This document shows positions 8,897-17,695 of a DNA stretch of 59,297 bases, one piece after another. Position numbers and translations under genes: made by a program. Under the pieces are notes generated by a model. That model worked only from the letters and a program-made list of their open reading frames with translations, was not told where the DNA came from and searched no databases. The stretch comes from JAGXTF01 sp038317095 (GTDB lineage Bacteria > Bacteroidota > Bacteroidia > NS11-12g > UBA955). Position 1 is the first letter of the stretch. The number at the start of each line of letters is the position of its first letter. Where the stretch lies: contig JBBQBB010000013.1 of the NCBI GenBank assembly GCA_038317095.1, forward strand, positions 1 through 59,297. Direction: 5' to 3'.

Positions 8897-10762
8897 TTAA
8901 GGGATTAATTCATAAATCACTATGGAATGTTTGGGTACAATGAAATACGCACCCAGCATTCCATGGTCGCCAAACATCAAGTCTTTAAAATGGCTAAACC
9001 CATTTAATTCATCTTGGTAACGGGCGCTAACTATCATTTTTTCATTGGCATTGTCATTCACCAAAACCAGCACTTTCTTTTCATTTAATATTCTGAAATA
9101 CGAAAAAACGCCATCTGCAGGTGCATATAATTTAAGTTCACCTTCCGTTAAAATAGGATTGTTTTTACGCATTTTAATGAGTTGTTTGTTAAACTCAAAA
9201 TCCTGTGTAGTCTGCAATTCTTTCGCGCAATTGAGATTTCCGCAATTGGTAAAAATACCCAAGGGATAAAAGGAGCCATTGTTAAAGCTACCTTTGGAAA
9301 TTTGGTCAATCCCCATATTTGTAATCAAAGTACCTGGCAGTGTATAGCTGAGCCCCATTAACATTTTCCATCGGTTTTTATTTTGGTTGTAACTTGCAGA
9401 AATACCTTTGCCATAAATTTCATCCATAAATATTAAATTTTCATTTGGCTTTGAATAAACGCATTGCATTTCTAATGTATTAAATAAATCATTCCAATAT
9501 TTTCGATCACAGGTATCTGTTTTGGCAATTTGCGTTAAACAATTAAAAATTGCATAATCTGCAATGCCATTGAAACTTTGAACAGGCTTCAACGACAATT
9601 TGTTTAAAACATAATCAGATTGCGATTTGGTGCTGTTTGTTGCAGTGTTGGCGATGAACTTTACATTGGGAAAATCACGTTGCACTTCCCATTGAATGTA
9701 ATTCGAAAAGGACTTTTCAATCAATTGAGGGTCGGGTACAATCCATGCAGAAACGCCTGCAAACTCTGTCCACCACATACAAAATTGTTTTAAATAATAG
9801 CGAATGTGGAAATTCTTTTGGTTCAAATCAGGCAAAGTGGGATCCATCCAATGGTTGGCTATCCATTTTTTTTCGGTTTCGCTTAAGTTTGAATTGTTGA
9901 AAAAAACTGGGTCAGGCAATGAATGTATAGCGCTATCTGGGCTGTTAAACCAACCCGTGTCAAAATTCAAATTCAACCAGTGGAACCAGCCTATTTGGTT
10001 TATATCTAAATCCATGATAAGCTTAATGCCTGCCTTGGCTAGCGCATTTTGCAAAGGTTTAATCTGGTCATTTCTTCCCAGTCGTGGATCTACCAAATAG
10101 TGGTGCGTAATACTTCTGCCAAATGCGCTGCGCATTGGGGCATCGTTTTCTTGAATGGGGTTCAGCCAAAGTGCAGTTACACCTAAATTATGTAAGTAAT
10201 CAATTCCATTAATTAAACCTGTTAAATCCCCACCCTGCCTTGCCATAGGGTCTTTGGTGTTAAAATCGTATGGATTTTTTAAATATACCTTGTCATTGTT
10301 TTGGTTTCCATTGTAAAATTTGTCCAAAACAGAATGATATACAATATCTTTAGATTCTAGTTCAGAAATTTTACTGGATCTTGCATGCAAAGTATAGGTA
10401 AACTTAAACGATTTTACATATCTAATTCTAAGAAAAGCAGGTTTGGCGGAAAATTTCAATACCCCTGGCTCTGTTTTTTGGCTAATATTTAATTGCAGGT
10501 ATGCTACATGCCTGTTGGCAGAATTGGTTTTACCTAAAAAACGCACCCCCATATAATCTTCCATGGATATCTCTAAAAGATCGGCATTTTCGGCATGAAA
10601 AACAATTTCCAAAAACGTATCTGAGAATCCAGCGTACCAAGATGGGGGTGATAAATTATAAATGGAAGCTGGTGGAGATGAGCTAAATATGTGACCTGGA
10701 AACAAAATCAAATACAATGCAAATACGAAAACAAAACGGAATCGTTTCCTTGTTTGAAACAT
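8897..10762 (-). CDS. GH13 (alpha-amylase superfamily) homologue with a degenerate active site
   Basis: The overall plan matches Bacteroidetes cyclomaltodextrinase/neopullulanase proteins: signal peptide, a cyclomaltodextrinase-type N-domain starting near Trp-Tyr-Ala-Gly, and a TIM barrel containing Gly-Gly-Asp-Leu, Ala-Leu-Trp-Leu-Asn-Pro and Leu-Pro-Asp-Leu-Asn-Gln. The catalytic residues are gone. Region I Asn-His is Asn-Gln. Region II, normally Gly-x-Arg-x-Asp, is Gly-Val-Ser-Ala-Trp. The region III acid Glu is Asn. Region IV Asn-His-Asp is Glu-Ile-Tyr. Hydrolysis by the GH13 mechanism is therefore not expected, and a starch- or maltodextrin-binding role is possible. I prefer the ATG at 10762: it gives a cleaner signal peptide and lies four bases after a near-consensus TTAATTTG, whereas an upstream ATG at 10795 adds 11 residues. 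The frame is intact over more than 600 codons, so the gene is maintained. Confidence 0.8.
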   Translation of the reverse strand: MFQTRKRFRFVFVFALYLILFPGHIFSSSPPASIYNLSPPSWYAGFSDTFLEIVFHAENADLLEISMEDYMGVRFLGKTNSANRHVAYLQLNISQKTEPGVLKFSAKPAFLRIRYVKSFKFTYTLHARSSKISELESKDIVYHSVLDKFYNGNQNNDKVYLKNPYDFNTKDPMARQGGDLTGLINGIDYLHNLGVTALWLNPIQENDAPMRSAFGRSITHHYLVDPRLGRNDQIKPLQNALAKAGIKLIMDLDINQIGWFHWLNLNFDTGWFNSPDSAIHSLPDPVFFNNSNLSETEKKWIANHWMDPTLPDLNQKNFHIRYYLKQFCMWWTEFAGVSAWIVPDPQLIEKSFSNYIQWEVQRDFPNVKFIANTATNSTKSQSDYVLNKLSLKPVQSFNGIADYAIFNCLTQIAKTDTCDRKYWNDLFNTLEMQCVYSKPNENLIFMDEIYGKGISASYNQNKNRWKMLMGLSYTLPGTLITNMGIDQISKGSFNNGSFYPLGIFTNCGNLNCAKELQTTQDFEFNKQLIKMRKNNPILTEGELKLYAPADGVFSYFRILNEKKVLVLVNDNANEKMIVSARYQDELNGFSHFKDLMFGDHGMLGAYFIVPKHSIVIYELIP

Positions 10763-10882
10763 GCTGCAAATTAATTCAATTACAACTGTTTTCAACCAAA
10801 TTGAATGTAAATAATTTGGATTCCACGGCTTGCAATTCTGATTTTATAGATTGAATGAAAAATGATTTACTCAGAAATTCGT

Positions 10883-10890
10883 TATTTTTG
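10883..10890 (+). promoter_or_regulatory. Putative -7 element (TATTTTTG)
   Basis: TATTTTTG fits TAnnTTTG and lies eight bases before the ATG at 10899. No -33 TTG is seen at 17-21 bases, so the call rests on the -7 element alone. Confidence 0.35.
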
Positions 10891-10898
10891 TTAAAAGA

Positions 10899-11807
10899 AT
10901 GGACTTTTTCGACTTTTATAAATTGCTAAATATCCCGGTTGGAACAACAATCGAGGACATAAAAAAGGCATATATATTGAAGGTTCATCAATATTCTGGA
11001 GCATTTCAAGAAGGCGATGAAAAAGCTGCAGAATATCTCAATATAATTACCAAAGGGTACGAATTGTTGTCTGACCCTGAAAAAAAACGGGTTTATGACA
11101 TGATGCTTTTAAAGTATTATTTGAAGCAGAAAAATTCTGAAATTAGCAGATCACTTTATAAAAAATTTGGCAATAGCGAAAGAAATCCAGTTTTAGGTGA
11201 GGCAGACGAAGATTTAACAAAAAATATTGAACCGCCGAACGAAATTCATTCAGTTGAAAAGTTAGATGCAGCAAAAAAGGGAATAGTCCAAGAAAAATTA
11301 TTGCTAGTATTGGGTTTTTTTATGGTTTTTCTGTTGTTGATGTTGTTCGATCATTTTTACTGGAAACCCTATACAGATATCACCATGATTAGCAATGTGA
11401 TATTGGCGATTGCATACTTAATGACAATGGTTTGGACACTAAAAAAAATTTACCGGTATTTTGAAATCAGAAATATGATATTACAAAAGAAAGTGAGTGC
11501 TGAAAAGTATATATTAATTGTATTTTTAACGATGTTTTTTGCTATTCCTGCGCTGACAATTCGTGCAGAAAATATTAGAAGATCGTATCATTTGGAGCAT
11601 TATTCTAAAAGTGCCATTGCCACTAATTTTATGTTAGAGGACGAATGGTTGACCGTGGATTATGTTGTAAATGGAAAGGCCTATAAACAAAGCGTATCTA
11701 TGGGAGATAACGCAGAAAATTTCAAGAAGAACCATTATGATAAAATGAAATTCATCATCCATTATTCGAGCAAAAATCCGAATATTATTTCAATAGAAAC
11801 GAAATAG
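10899..11807 (+). CDS. Membrane protein with a J-domain-like N-terminus lacking HPD
   Basis: In this 302-residue protein, residues 3-70 resemble a J-domain: Phe-Tyr-Lys-Leu-Leu-Asn-Ile, then helix II, then Tyr-Glu-Leu-Leu-Ser-Asp-Pro-Glu-Lys-Lys and Tyr-Asp. The invariant His-Pro-Asp loop that triggers DnaK ATPase is His-Gln-Tyr at 30-32. A charged linker is followed by three predicted membrane helices near 133-153, 162-183 and 203-221, and then an approximately 80-residue tail. It is divergent from the degenerate GH13 gene and convergent with the FAH-family gene. A J-domain without HPD should not stimulate DnaK, so it may act as a scaffold or have another role. Function unknown. Confidence 0.6.
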   Translation: MDFFDFYKLLNIPVGTTIEDIKKAYILKVHQYSGAFQEGDEKAAEYLNIITKGYELLSDPEKKRVYDMMLLKYYLKQKNSEISRSLYKKFGNSERNPVLGEADEDLTKNIEPPNEIHSVEKLDAAKKGIVQEKLLLVLGFFMVFLLLMLFDHFYWKPYTDITMISNVILAIAYLMTMVWTLKKIYRYFEIRNMILQKKVSAEKYILIVFLTMFFAIPALTIRAENIRRSYHLEHYSKSAIATNFMLEDEWLTVDYVVNGKAYKQSVSMGDNAENFKKNHYDKMKFIIHYSSKNPNIISIETK

Positions 11808-11813
11808 AGGAGG

Positions 11814-12422
11814 TTACTTAACTTCGCACTGAAAGGCAGACAATTCACCTATAAACCCTTCAAGGCAATCGCCTTTTTTTACAGGACCAACTCCTGGTGG
11901 CGTGCCAGTAAATATAAAATCTCCAATTTTTAAAGTGAAAAATTGGGAAACATAGCTAATTATTGAGTCGACTCCAAAAAGCATTTGGGATGAATTTCCG
12001 GATTGTATGGTTTCGCCATTTTTAACCAAAGTGAAATCAATATTGTGAATATCGAAATTCTCCTTGGCGTATAGTTTTCCAATGACGGCGGAATAATCAA
12101 ATCCTTTGGCTTTTTCCCAAGGTAAACCTTTGGCTTTTAAATTTGTTTGTAAATCACGCGCGGTAAAATCAATTCCTAAGCCAATTTGGCTGTAATAGGT
12201 TGATGCAAATTGCAAGGGAATAGACTTGCCAACCTTTGTTATTTTTACGAAAAGTTCAACCTCATGATGTACGTCTTTTGAAAAATCAGGGATGTAAAAA
12301 GGAGAATTATTTCGCAATACGGCAGTATCTGGTTTAATGAAAATTACCGGTTCGTCTGGAATCTCATTTTGCAATTCTTTGGCATGCTCGGCATAGTTTC
12401 TGCCAATACAAATAATTTTCAT
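11814..12422 (-). CDS. Fumarylacetoacetate hydrolase (FAH) family protein
   Basis: This 202-residue cytosolic, metal-dependent hydrolase is of the FAH fold, as in acylpyruvases and oxaloacetate tautomerase/decarboxylase. The N-terminal Gly-Arg-Asn-Tyr-Ala, the metal-binding His-His-Glu-Val-Glu-Leu near 52-57, and the C-terminal Phe-Thr-Gly-Thr-Pro-Pro-Gly-Val-Gly motif are all present. The length fits the short single-domain subgroup that cleaves acylpyruvates or acts on oxaloacetate. It begins two bases after the purA stop, so it is the last gene of the gdh-SPOR-fur-purA series. The exact substrate is not visible. Confidence 0.82.
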   Translation of the reverse strand: MKIICIGRNYAEHAKELQNEIPDEPVIFIKPDTAVLRNNSPFYIPDFSKDVHHEVELFVKITKVGKSIPLQFASTYYSQIGLGIDFTARDLQTNLKAKGLPWEKAKGFDYSAVIGKLYAKENFDIHNIDFTLVKNGETIQSGNSSQMLFGVDSIISYVSQFFTLKIGDFIFTGTPPGVGPVKKGDCLEGFIGELSAFQCEVK

Positions 12423-12424
12423 GT

Positions 12425-13690
12425 TTAACGCATGATCGTTTTGTGGCGTTCTGGTCCCAATGAAATAACACCCACATCAGTTCCTAAATAATCTTCAATA
12501 AATTGAACATAACTCTTAAAATTATTATCCAATGCATCAAATCCCTTATCGTAGGGTAATTCATTAGCCCAACCGGGCAAAGTGCGATAAAGAGGTTCCA
12601 AATTGGCGGTACACAAATTCGAAGGGACTTGGTTGGTTTGAACGCCATCAACAATATATGCCTCAGCCGCGCAAATCTCAGGCATGCCGCAAAGCACATC
12701 AGATTTAATCATAATTAACTCATCCACTCCATTTAACATGCAAGTATATTTTAATGCCACCAAATCAATCCAGCCAGTTCTTCTGGGTCTACCTGTAGTT
12801 GCTCCAAATTCATGGCCTTTTCTTCTTAATTCTTCGCCCATTTCATTGTCCAATTCTGTAGGAAAAGGACCGCTACCAACTCTTGTGCAATAGGCTTTGA
12901 AAATGCCATAAACCTTGCCAATGTGTTTGGGTGCAATGCCCAACCCGTTGCATGCACCACCAGCTAAAGTTACACTCGAAGTTACATATGGATATGTGCC
13001 AAATTCTATATCCAACATGCTGCCTTGGGCTCCTTCGGCCAATATTTTTTTACCATTTTGAATGGCTTCATTTAAAAAATATTCGCTGTTAATTAGCTTG
13101 TGGGTTTTTAAAAAATCAACAGCCAAAAAGAATTTTTCTTCTTCAGATTTTAAATCAAAATCGGTGTAACCGTAAAACTCAATTTGTTTAAGATGTGCAT
13201 CGGCTGCATTGCGGTAAACCGACATGAAATCTGCATTTAACAAATCGCCTACCCTAATTCCGGCTCGCCCAGTTTTGTCGCGATAGGTGGGTCCAATTCC
13301 ACGCAAGGTACTTCCAATTTTATTTGCACCTTTAGATGCCTCTGATGCTGCATCTAAAATACGGTGTGTAGGTAAAATAATGTGTGCTTTTTGGGAAATC
13401 AACAACCTTTCTGCATAGTCGGGGCACTCTGGTTGTATTCTTGCAATTTCTTCCATTAGCCGCACTGGGTCTATAACCACTCCATTGCCAATGACATTTA
13501 GCGTGGATTTATGAAAAATTCCGGAAGGTATGGTATTAAGTACAAATTTTTTGCCTTCAAATTCCAAAGAATGACCTGCATTTGGGCCTCCTTGAAATCG
13601 TGCAACAATATCATATCGAGGGGTTAAATAATCAGCTATTTTGCCTTTTCCCTCATCGCCCCATTGAAGTCCTAGAATTACATCAACCAT
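12425..13690 (-). CDS. purA: Adenylosuccinate synthetase
   Basis: This 421-residue enzyme joins IMP and aspartate with GTP to form adenylosuccinate, the first committed step to AMP. The start Gly-Leu-Gln-Trp-Gly-Asp-Glu-Gly-Lys-Gly-Lys is the GTP-binding P-loop with the catalytic Asp. The Gly-Gly-Pro-Asn-Ala-Gly-His motif carries the catalytic His. Thr-Gly-Arg-Pro-Arg-Arg-Thr-Gly-Trp and the C-terminal Gly-Pro-Glu-Arg are also conserved. The length is normal. The ATG overlaps the end of fur by eight bases, suggesting translational coupling, and the FAH-family gene follows after two bases. Confidence 0.95.
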   Translation of the reverse strand: MVDVILGLQWGDEGKGKIADYLTPRYDIVARFQGGPNAGHSLEFEGKKFVLNTIPSGIFHKSTLNVIGNGVVIDPVRLMEEIARIQPECPDYAERLLISQKAHIILPTHRILDAASEASKGANKIGSTLRGIGPTYRDKTGRAGIRVGDLLNADFMSVYRNAADAHLKQIEFYGYTDFDLKSEEEKFFLAVDFLKTHKLINSEYFLNEAIQNGKKILAEGAQGSMLDIEFGTYPYVTSSVTLAGGACNGLGIAPKHIGKVYGIFKAYCTRVGSGPFPTELDNEMGEELRRKGHEFGATTGRPRRTGWIDLVALKYTCMLNGVDELIMIKSDVLCGMPEICAAEAYIVDGVQTNQVPSNLCTANLEPLYRTLPGWANELPYDKGFDALDNNFKSYVQFIEDYLGTDVGVISLGPERHKTIMR

Positions 13691-14201
13691 TGATTTCGTG
13701 ATCTTTAAATTTTAACATGTTTACTCCACATTGTTGGCAATTGTTGTCTTTGTCCACTTCTGGTTGTCCATACAAATGTAAAGAATGATGGGTTACATTG
13801 AATTTTAACAATCCGCCCATGGTGGAGGTGATTTGTTGCACACGGGGATCGCAAAATTCCAATACTTTTTTACATTTTACACAAATTAAATGGTCGTGTT
13901 GTTTAAATCCGTATGCTTGCTCAAATTGGCTAATGTTTTGGCCAAATTGATGTTTTTTAACCAAACCTGAGTCTACCAGCAGGTCAAGTGTATTGTATAC
14001 AGTGGCGCGGCTTACATGGTAGTTCCTATCTTTCATTTTAATGTAAAGGTCATCCACGTCGAAATGTTGTTTATGAGAATAAATCTCGTCTAAAATTGCA
14101 TAACGTTCAGGTGTTTTTCGCTGCTTGTTTTTGCCAAGATATGCTGTAAAAATTTCCCTTACATCGTTTTTTATTTTAAGATTTTTTGGATCTTCTTTCA
14201 T
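13683..14201 (-). CDS. Fur-family transcriptional regulator
   Basis: This 172-residue metal-dependent repressor has an N-terminal winged helix up to about residue 90, with Arg-Ala-Thr-Val-Tyr-Asn as its recognition-helix motif. The dimerisation domain follows. A structural zinc site is formed by Cys107/Cys110 and Cys155/Cys158, with a His-rich regulatory site near His102/His104. The sequence does not separate Fur, Zur and PerR. The N-terminal extension of about 25 charged residues is somewhat longer than in E. coli Fur. It overlaps purA by eight bases and follows the SPOR gene by 23, so it lies inside a metabolic operon. No Fur box was recognised near the operon start. Confidence 0.88.
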   Translation of the reverse strand: MKEDPKNLKIKNDVREIFTAYLGKNKQRKTPERYAILDEIYSHKQHFDVDDLYIKMKDRNYHVSRATVYNTLDLLVDSGLVKKHQFGQNISQFEQAYGFKQHDHLICVKCKKVLEFCDPRVQQITSTMGGLLKFNVTHHSLHLYGQPEVDKDNNCQQCGVNMLKFKDHEING

Positions 14202-14224
14202 CGTTTATTATTTCCCCTTTAAAA

Positions 14225-14614
14225 TCAGTGGCTTTTGCCATTCGTTTTGTAATCGTATACTATGGTTGCCGATCGGTACTTTTTCCGCACTTCAACCATG
14301 GCCGCATCTGCGTCGGATTTTGAATAAAATTCGCCTACGAAAATTTTAAAGTTTGGTTCGTCAAACAACATATTAGCACCATATTTCGATCCAAACCAGC
14401 CATTTACTTCTGATAATTTTTCAGTTGCAGCTGTTCTTGTTGGGTAAAATGCTACCATAATTCGGTACACTTTTATTCCCATAGATTTGTTTCTGGAATT
14501 ACGTACTTCATCCATAGCCTCAACAGCAGGATCCGCAATTACTTCCACTTTCCCTTGTCCAAGAGTTTTGGAAAGGGGAAGAATCAATATTAAAAGCAAA
14601 TAGAAATTTTTCAA
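14225..14614 (-). CDS. Small secreted SPOR-domain-like protein
   Basis: This 129-residue protein has a signal peptide (Leu-Leu-Leu-Ile-Leu-Ile-Leu-Pro-Leu, cleavage likely after the Gly at about 19). Its C-terminal 75 residues look like a SPOR peptidoglycan-binding domain: Tyr-Arg-Ile-Met-Val-Ala-Phe, an Ala/Glu helix, Phe-Lys-Ile-Phe-Val-Gly-Glu-Phe, then Asp-Ala-Asp-Ala-Ala and a final strand. It would be periplasmic, with a role in cell-wall binding or division. The start codon is TTG at 14614; no ATG lies before the signal peptide. It sits between gdh (29 bases) and fur (23 bases) in the same direction. Confidence 0.68.
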   Translation of the reverse strand: MKNFYLLLILILPLSKTLGQGKVEVIADPAVEAMDEVRNSRNKSMGIKVYRIMVAFYPTRTAATEKLSEVNGWFGSKYGANMLFDEPNFKIFVGEFYSKSDADAAMVEVRKKYRSATIVYDYKTNGKSH

Positions 14615-14643
14615 TGGTTGTTTATGTAAAGCAAAAACCGTGC

Positions 14644-16074
14644 TTAAGGAAAAATTCCCAGTTCTTTATAGGAAACACCTACTTTGTTAATGGCCAAAAC
14701 GAAAGATGCAGTGCGCATGCTGGTTATGGTAGGATGCTGTTTCAAAGTTTCTATAATGTCTTGTAAAGATGAAATCATGGTTTCTTCTAGACCACTATAG
14801 ATTAAATCTACTTCATCTGCTCCTTTGATAATTAAATCTTTGTGCGGTTCTGCAATTGCCCTTCCTGTTAAAGATTCTATTTGATGCACTATTTGTGCAT
14901 TCATGTTTTCATTGAATTTTTTCTCCATTCTACCATAGCGCACGTGGCTAAGATTTTTAAGCCATTCAAAATAGGAAACAGTTACACCGCCTGCGTTTAA
15001 ATAAATATCTGGTATAATCAAAACTCCTTTTGCATTTAATATTTCATCGGCTTCTACAGTTACAGGGCCGTTTGCAGCTTCTGCTATGATTTTCGCTTTA
15101 ATACGTGGCGCATTTTCTGCATTAATTACGCTTTCAAGGGCGGCAGGTATCAAAATGTCACATTCAAGTTCCAATGCGGCCGCATTACTTGCCAAATTTA
15201 TGGATCCAGGGAAATTTAAAATACTTCCTGTAGCTTGTCTGTGCTGAAATACTTCTTCTTCGTTCAGTCCATCCGCATTCATAATGCCGCCTTCATATTC
15301 AGAAATGGCAATAACCTTGGCCCCACCTTCCCTAAAAAATTTGGCAGAATGGTAGCCTACATTACCCAGTCCCTGAACCACAACTGTTTTGCCTTCAACG
15401 CCGATGGGAAGGTTAATACTATCCATCATGTCTTGCATTTTGCACAATTCGCGTGTACCATAAAAAACGCCTAGGCCTGTAGCTTCTTTTCTTCCCCGCA
15501 CTCCACCTTGGGATATTGGTTTGCCTGTAACACAGCCCAATCCGTCGATTTCACCCGATTTCATAGCCATGTAAGTATCGGCAATCCATCCCATCTCTCT
15601 TTCTCCACTGCCATAATCGGGCGCTGGAACATCTATACCTGGGCCAATGAAGTTTTTCTTTACCAGCTCCGCAGTATACCTGCGTGTTATTCTTTCAAGT
15701 TCTAATACTGTATATTTTTTTGTGTCAATTTTTATTCCGCCTTTTGCGCCGCCAAATGGCACATTTACAATGGCACACTTAAATGTCATTAAAGATGCCA
15801 ACGCCATTACTTCGTCTTGGTTTACGTCTATACTGTAGCGAATTCCACCTTTGCAGGGCGATTTGTGCTGGGAATGCTGAACGCGATATGCCTCTATAAC
15901 CTCCACGTTTTCGAGATTCGGACCTGTGCGAACTGGGAAACGCATTCTTAAAACATGGTTGCATGCTTTAATCTGCTCTAATGTGCCGGTATCGAAACTG
16001 GTAAAACTTGCTGCTTTATTAAAATTGAAAGCTACGGTTTCAAAAAACGAATATTTGCTATCGGACTTCGACAT
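14644..16074 (-). CDS. Glu/Leu/Phe/Val dehydrogenase (glutamate dehydrogenase)
   Basis: This 476-residue dehydrogenase interconverts glutamate and 2-oxoglutarate plus ammonium. The substrate-binding lysine region Lys-Ser-Pro-Cys-Lys-Gly-Gly-Ile-Arg-Tyr, the Gly-Gly-Ala-Lys-Gly-Gly loop and the motif Pro-Ala-Pro-Asp-Tyr-Gly-Ser-Gly-Glu-Arg-Glu-Met, which contains the catalytic Asp, are all clear. A Rossmann domain follows with Gly-Leu-Gly-Asn-Val-Gly. The length is that of hexameric GDHs. It is the first gene of a leftward series gdh-SPOR-fur-purA-FAH and has a TAAGTTTG promoter element upstream. A leucine or other amino acid dehydrogenase is less likely at this length. The coenzyme preference is not clear. 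Confidence 0.88.
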   Translation of the reverse strand: MSKSDSKYSFFETVAFNFNKAASFTSFDTGTLEQIKACNHVLRMRFPVRTGPNLENVEVIEAYRVQHSQHKSPCKGGIRYSIDVNQDEVMALASLMTFKCAIVNVPFGGAKGGIKIDTKKYTVLELERITRRYTAELVKKNFIGPGIDVPAPDYGSGEREMGWIADTYMAMKSGEIDGLGCVTGKPISQGGVRGRKEATGLGVFYGTRELCKMQDMMDSINLPIGVEGKTVVVQGLGNVGYHSAKFFREGGAKVIAISEYEGGIMNADGLNEEEVFQHRQATGSILNFPGSINLASNAAALELECDILIPAALESVINAENAPRIKAKIIAEAANGPVTVEADEILNAKGVLIIPDIYLNAGGVTVSYFEWLKNLSHVRYGRMEKKFNENMNAQIVHQIESLTGRAIAEPHKDLIIKGADEVDLIYSGLEETMISSLQDIIETLKQHPTITSMRTASFVLAINKVGVSYKELGIFP

Positions 16075-16103
16075 TTTTTCAGTTTTATTAAATTAACTCG
16101 GTG

Positions 16104-16111
16104 CAAACTTA
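16104..16111 (-). promoter_or_regulatory. Putative -7 element (TAAGTTTG) of the gdh series
   Basis: Read on the minus strand, TAAGTTTG lies 29 bases before the gdh ATG. It shares the 112-base gdh/gpmI intergenic region with a divergent element for gpmI. No -33 box at good spacing was seen. Confidence 0.42.
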
Positions 16112-16174
16112 TAATTTCTTTTCTTTATGTACTGTATTCGTGCAAAAAAATATAAGATTCAATGCTTTAGAACG

Positions 16175-16182
16175 TAATTTTG
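16175..16182 (+). promoter_or_regulatory. Putative -7 element (TAATTTTG) of gpmI
   Basis: TAATTTTG, then CAAC, then the gpmI ATG: a perfect TAnnTTTG with a four-base gap to the start codon, the same arrangement as before aspS. It predicts a leaderless or near-leaderless transcript. Confidence 0.48.
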
Positions 16183-16186
16183 CAAC

Positions 16187-17695
16187 ATGACCCAAAGGAC
16201 TGCAATTATCGTGCTAGACGGTTGGGGTATTGGCCTACATGATATGAGTGATGCCATTTGGCAAGCCAATACTCCATACACAGATTCCCTTACAGAAAAT
16301 TATGCACATACTTCGCTTCGCACAGATGGCGAAAATGTTGGACTTCCAAATGGTCAAATGGGGAATAGCGAAGTTGGGCACATGAATATTGGTGCTGGGA
16401 GAATTGTGTGGCAAATGTTGGTAAAGGTGAACAAAGCGTTTGAAACAGGTGAAATAGATTCAAATGAAACTTGGAATGCCCTTTTGAACCAATGCAAAAC
16501 AGGAAAACCATTGCATCTTATGGGGTTGGTTAGCGATGGGGGTGTGCATTCCCATCAAAATCACCTCATTGCTTTGTGCAACAGTGCGGCTAAAAAAGGT
16601 GTTTCAAAAATATACATTCATGCCTTTTTGGATGGAAGAGATACTGATCCTAAAAGTGGAGCATCTTCAATAGCCAAAGTTTTAAACGGCATTGAAGGGA
16701 CTGGTGCAAAAATTAGCACTGTTATAGGCAGATATTACGCCATGGACAGAGACAATCGCTGGGAAAGGGTATCTAAGTCGTATCATTTAATGGTAAATGG
16801 TTTAGGTATGGTGTCTGATAATGTAATCTCATCTATAGAAGGTGAATATGCAAAAGGCATTACAGACGAGTTTATGGAACCCATTCGCACATTGGCTGGA
16901 AGTGAAGGTTTAATTGCAGAGGGAGACGTGGTTTTGTGTTTTAATTTCAGAACCGATAGGGCTAGGCAAATCACAACAGCCCTCTGCCAAGAAAATTTCC
17001 ATGAATACAACATGCATAAACTAAACCTACAGTATTACACAATGACAGAATATGATGAACGGTTTAAAATTCAAGGAATTTTATTTCACCACCAGAATTT
17101 AAACTATACTTTAGGTGAGGTAATTTCCGCCAATGGATTAACCCAACTTAGGGCTGCTGAAACAGAAAAATATCCGCACGTGACTTTCTTTTTTAATGGG
17201 GGTAGGGAAGCTCCTTTCGTAGGAGAAAATAGAATCATGGTGAGTTCGCCGAAAGTGGCTACCTACGACCTTCAACCCGAAATGAGTGCCGAGGAATTGG
17301 CAGACAAGGCCATCGAATTTATCCAAGAAAACAAACCCAATTTTATCTGCTTGAATTTTGCCAATCCAGATATGGTGGGTCACACTGGCGTTTTTAATGC
17401 TATAGTAAAGGCGGTTGAAACCGTGGATAGATGTCTAAAGAAACTATCTGAAACTTTGTTAGCCAATGGCTACGATTTTTTGGTGGTGGCAGATCATGGA
17501 AACGCGGATTTTGCCGTAAACAAGGATGGCTCTCCAAATACCGCGCATACTACCAATCCTGTTCCATGCTGGTTGGTTAGTAGCACCCAAAACCCTCAGT
17601 TGAACAAAGGAATTCTTGCAGATTTAGCGCCAACTGTGTTGAAATTAATGGGAATAACCCAACCGGCAGAAATGACGGGTAAATCTTTGTTTTAA
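16187..17695 (+). CDS. gpmI: 2,3-bisphosphoglycerate-independent phosphoglycerate mutase
   Basis: This 502-residue glycolytic enzyme converts 3- and 2-phosphoglycerate using two divalent metal ions. The metal site Leu-Asp-Gly-Trp-Gly at the N-terminus, the phosphoserine motif Asn-Ser-Glu-Val-Gly-His with Ser near residue 62, the inserted phosphotransferase domain with His-Ala-Phe-Leu-Asp-Gly-Arg-Asp, and the C-terminal Ala-Asp-His-Gly-Asn-Ala-Asp are all present. The length is typical. The stop is followed directly by the ATG of a lipoprotein gene and then an aldehyde dehydrogenase, so the three may form one transcript. Confidence 0.95.
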   Translation: MTQRTAIIVLDGWGIGLHDMSDAIWQANTPYTDSLTENYAHTSLRTDGENVGLPNGQMGNSEVGHMNIGAGRIVWQMLVKVNKAFETGEIDSNETWNALLNQCKTGKPLHLMGLVSDGGVHSHQNHLIALCNSAAKKGVSKIYIHAFLDGRDTDPKSGASSIAKVLNGIEGTGAKISTVIGRYYAMDRDNRWERVSKSYHLMVNGLGMVSDNVISSIEGEYAKGITDEFMEPIRTLAGSEGLIAEGDVVLCFNFRTDRARQITTALCQENFHEYNMHKLNLQYYTMTEYDERFKIQGILFHHQNLNYTLGEVISANGLTQLRAAETEKYPHVTFFFNGGREAPFVGENRIMVSSPKVATYDLQPEMSAEELADKAIEFIQENKPNFICLNFANPDMVGHTGVFNAIVKAVETVDRCLKKLSETLLANGYDFLVVADHGNADFAVNKDGSPNTAHTTNPVPCWLVSSTQNPQLNKGILADLAPTVLKLMGITQPAEMTGKSLF

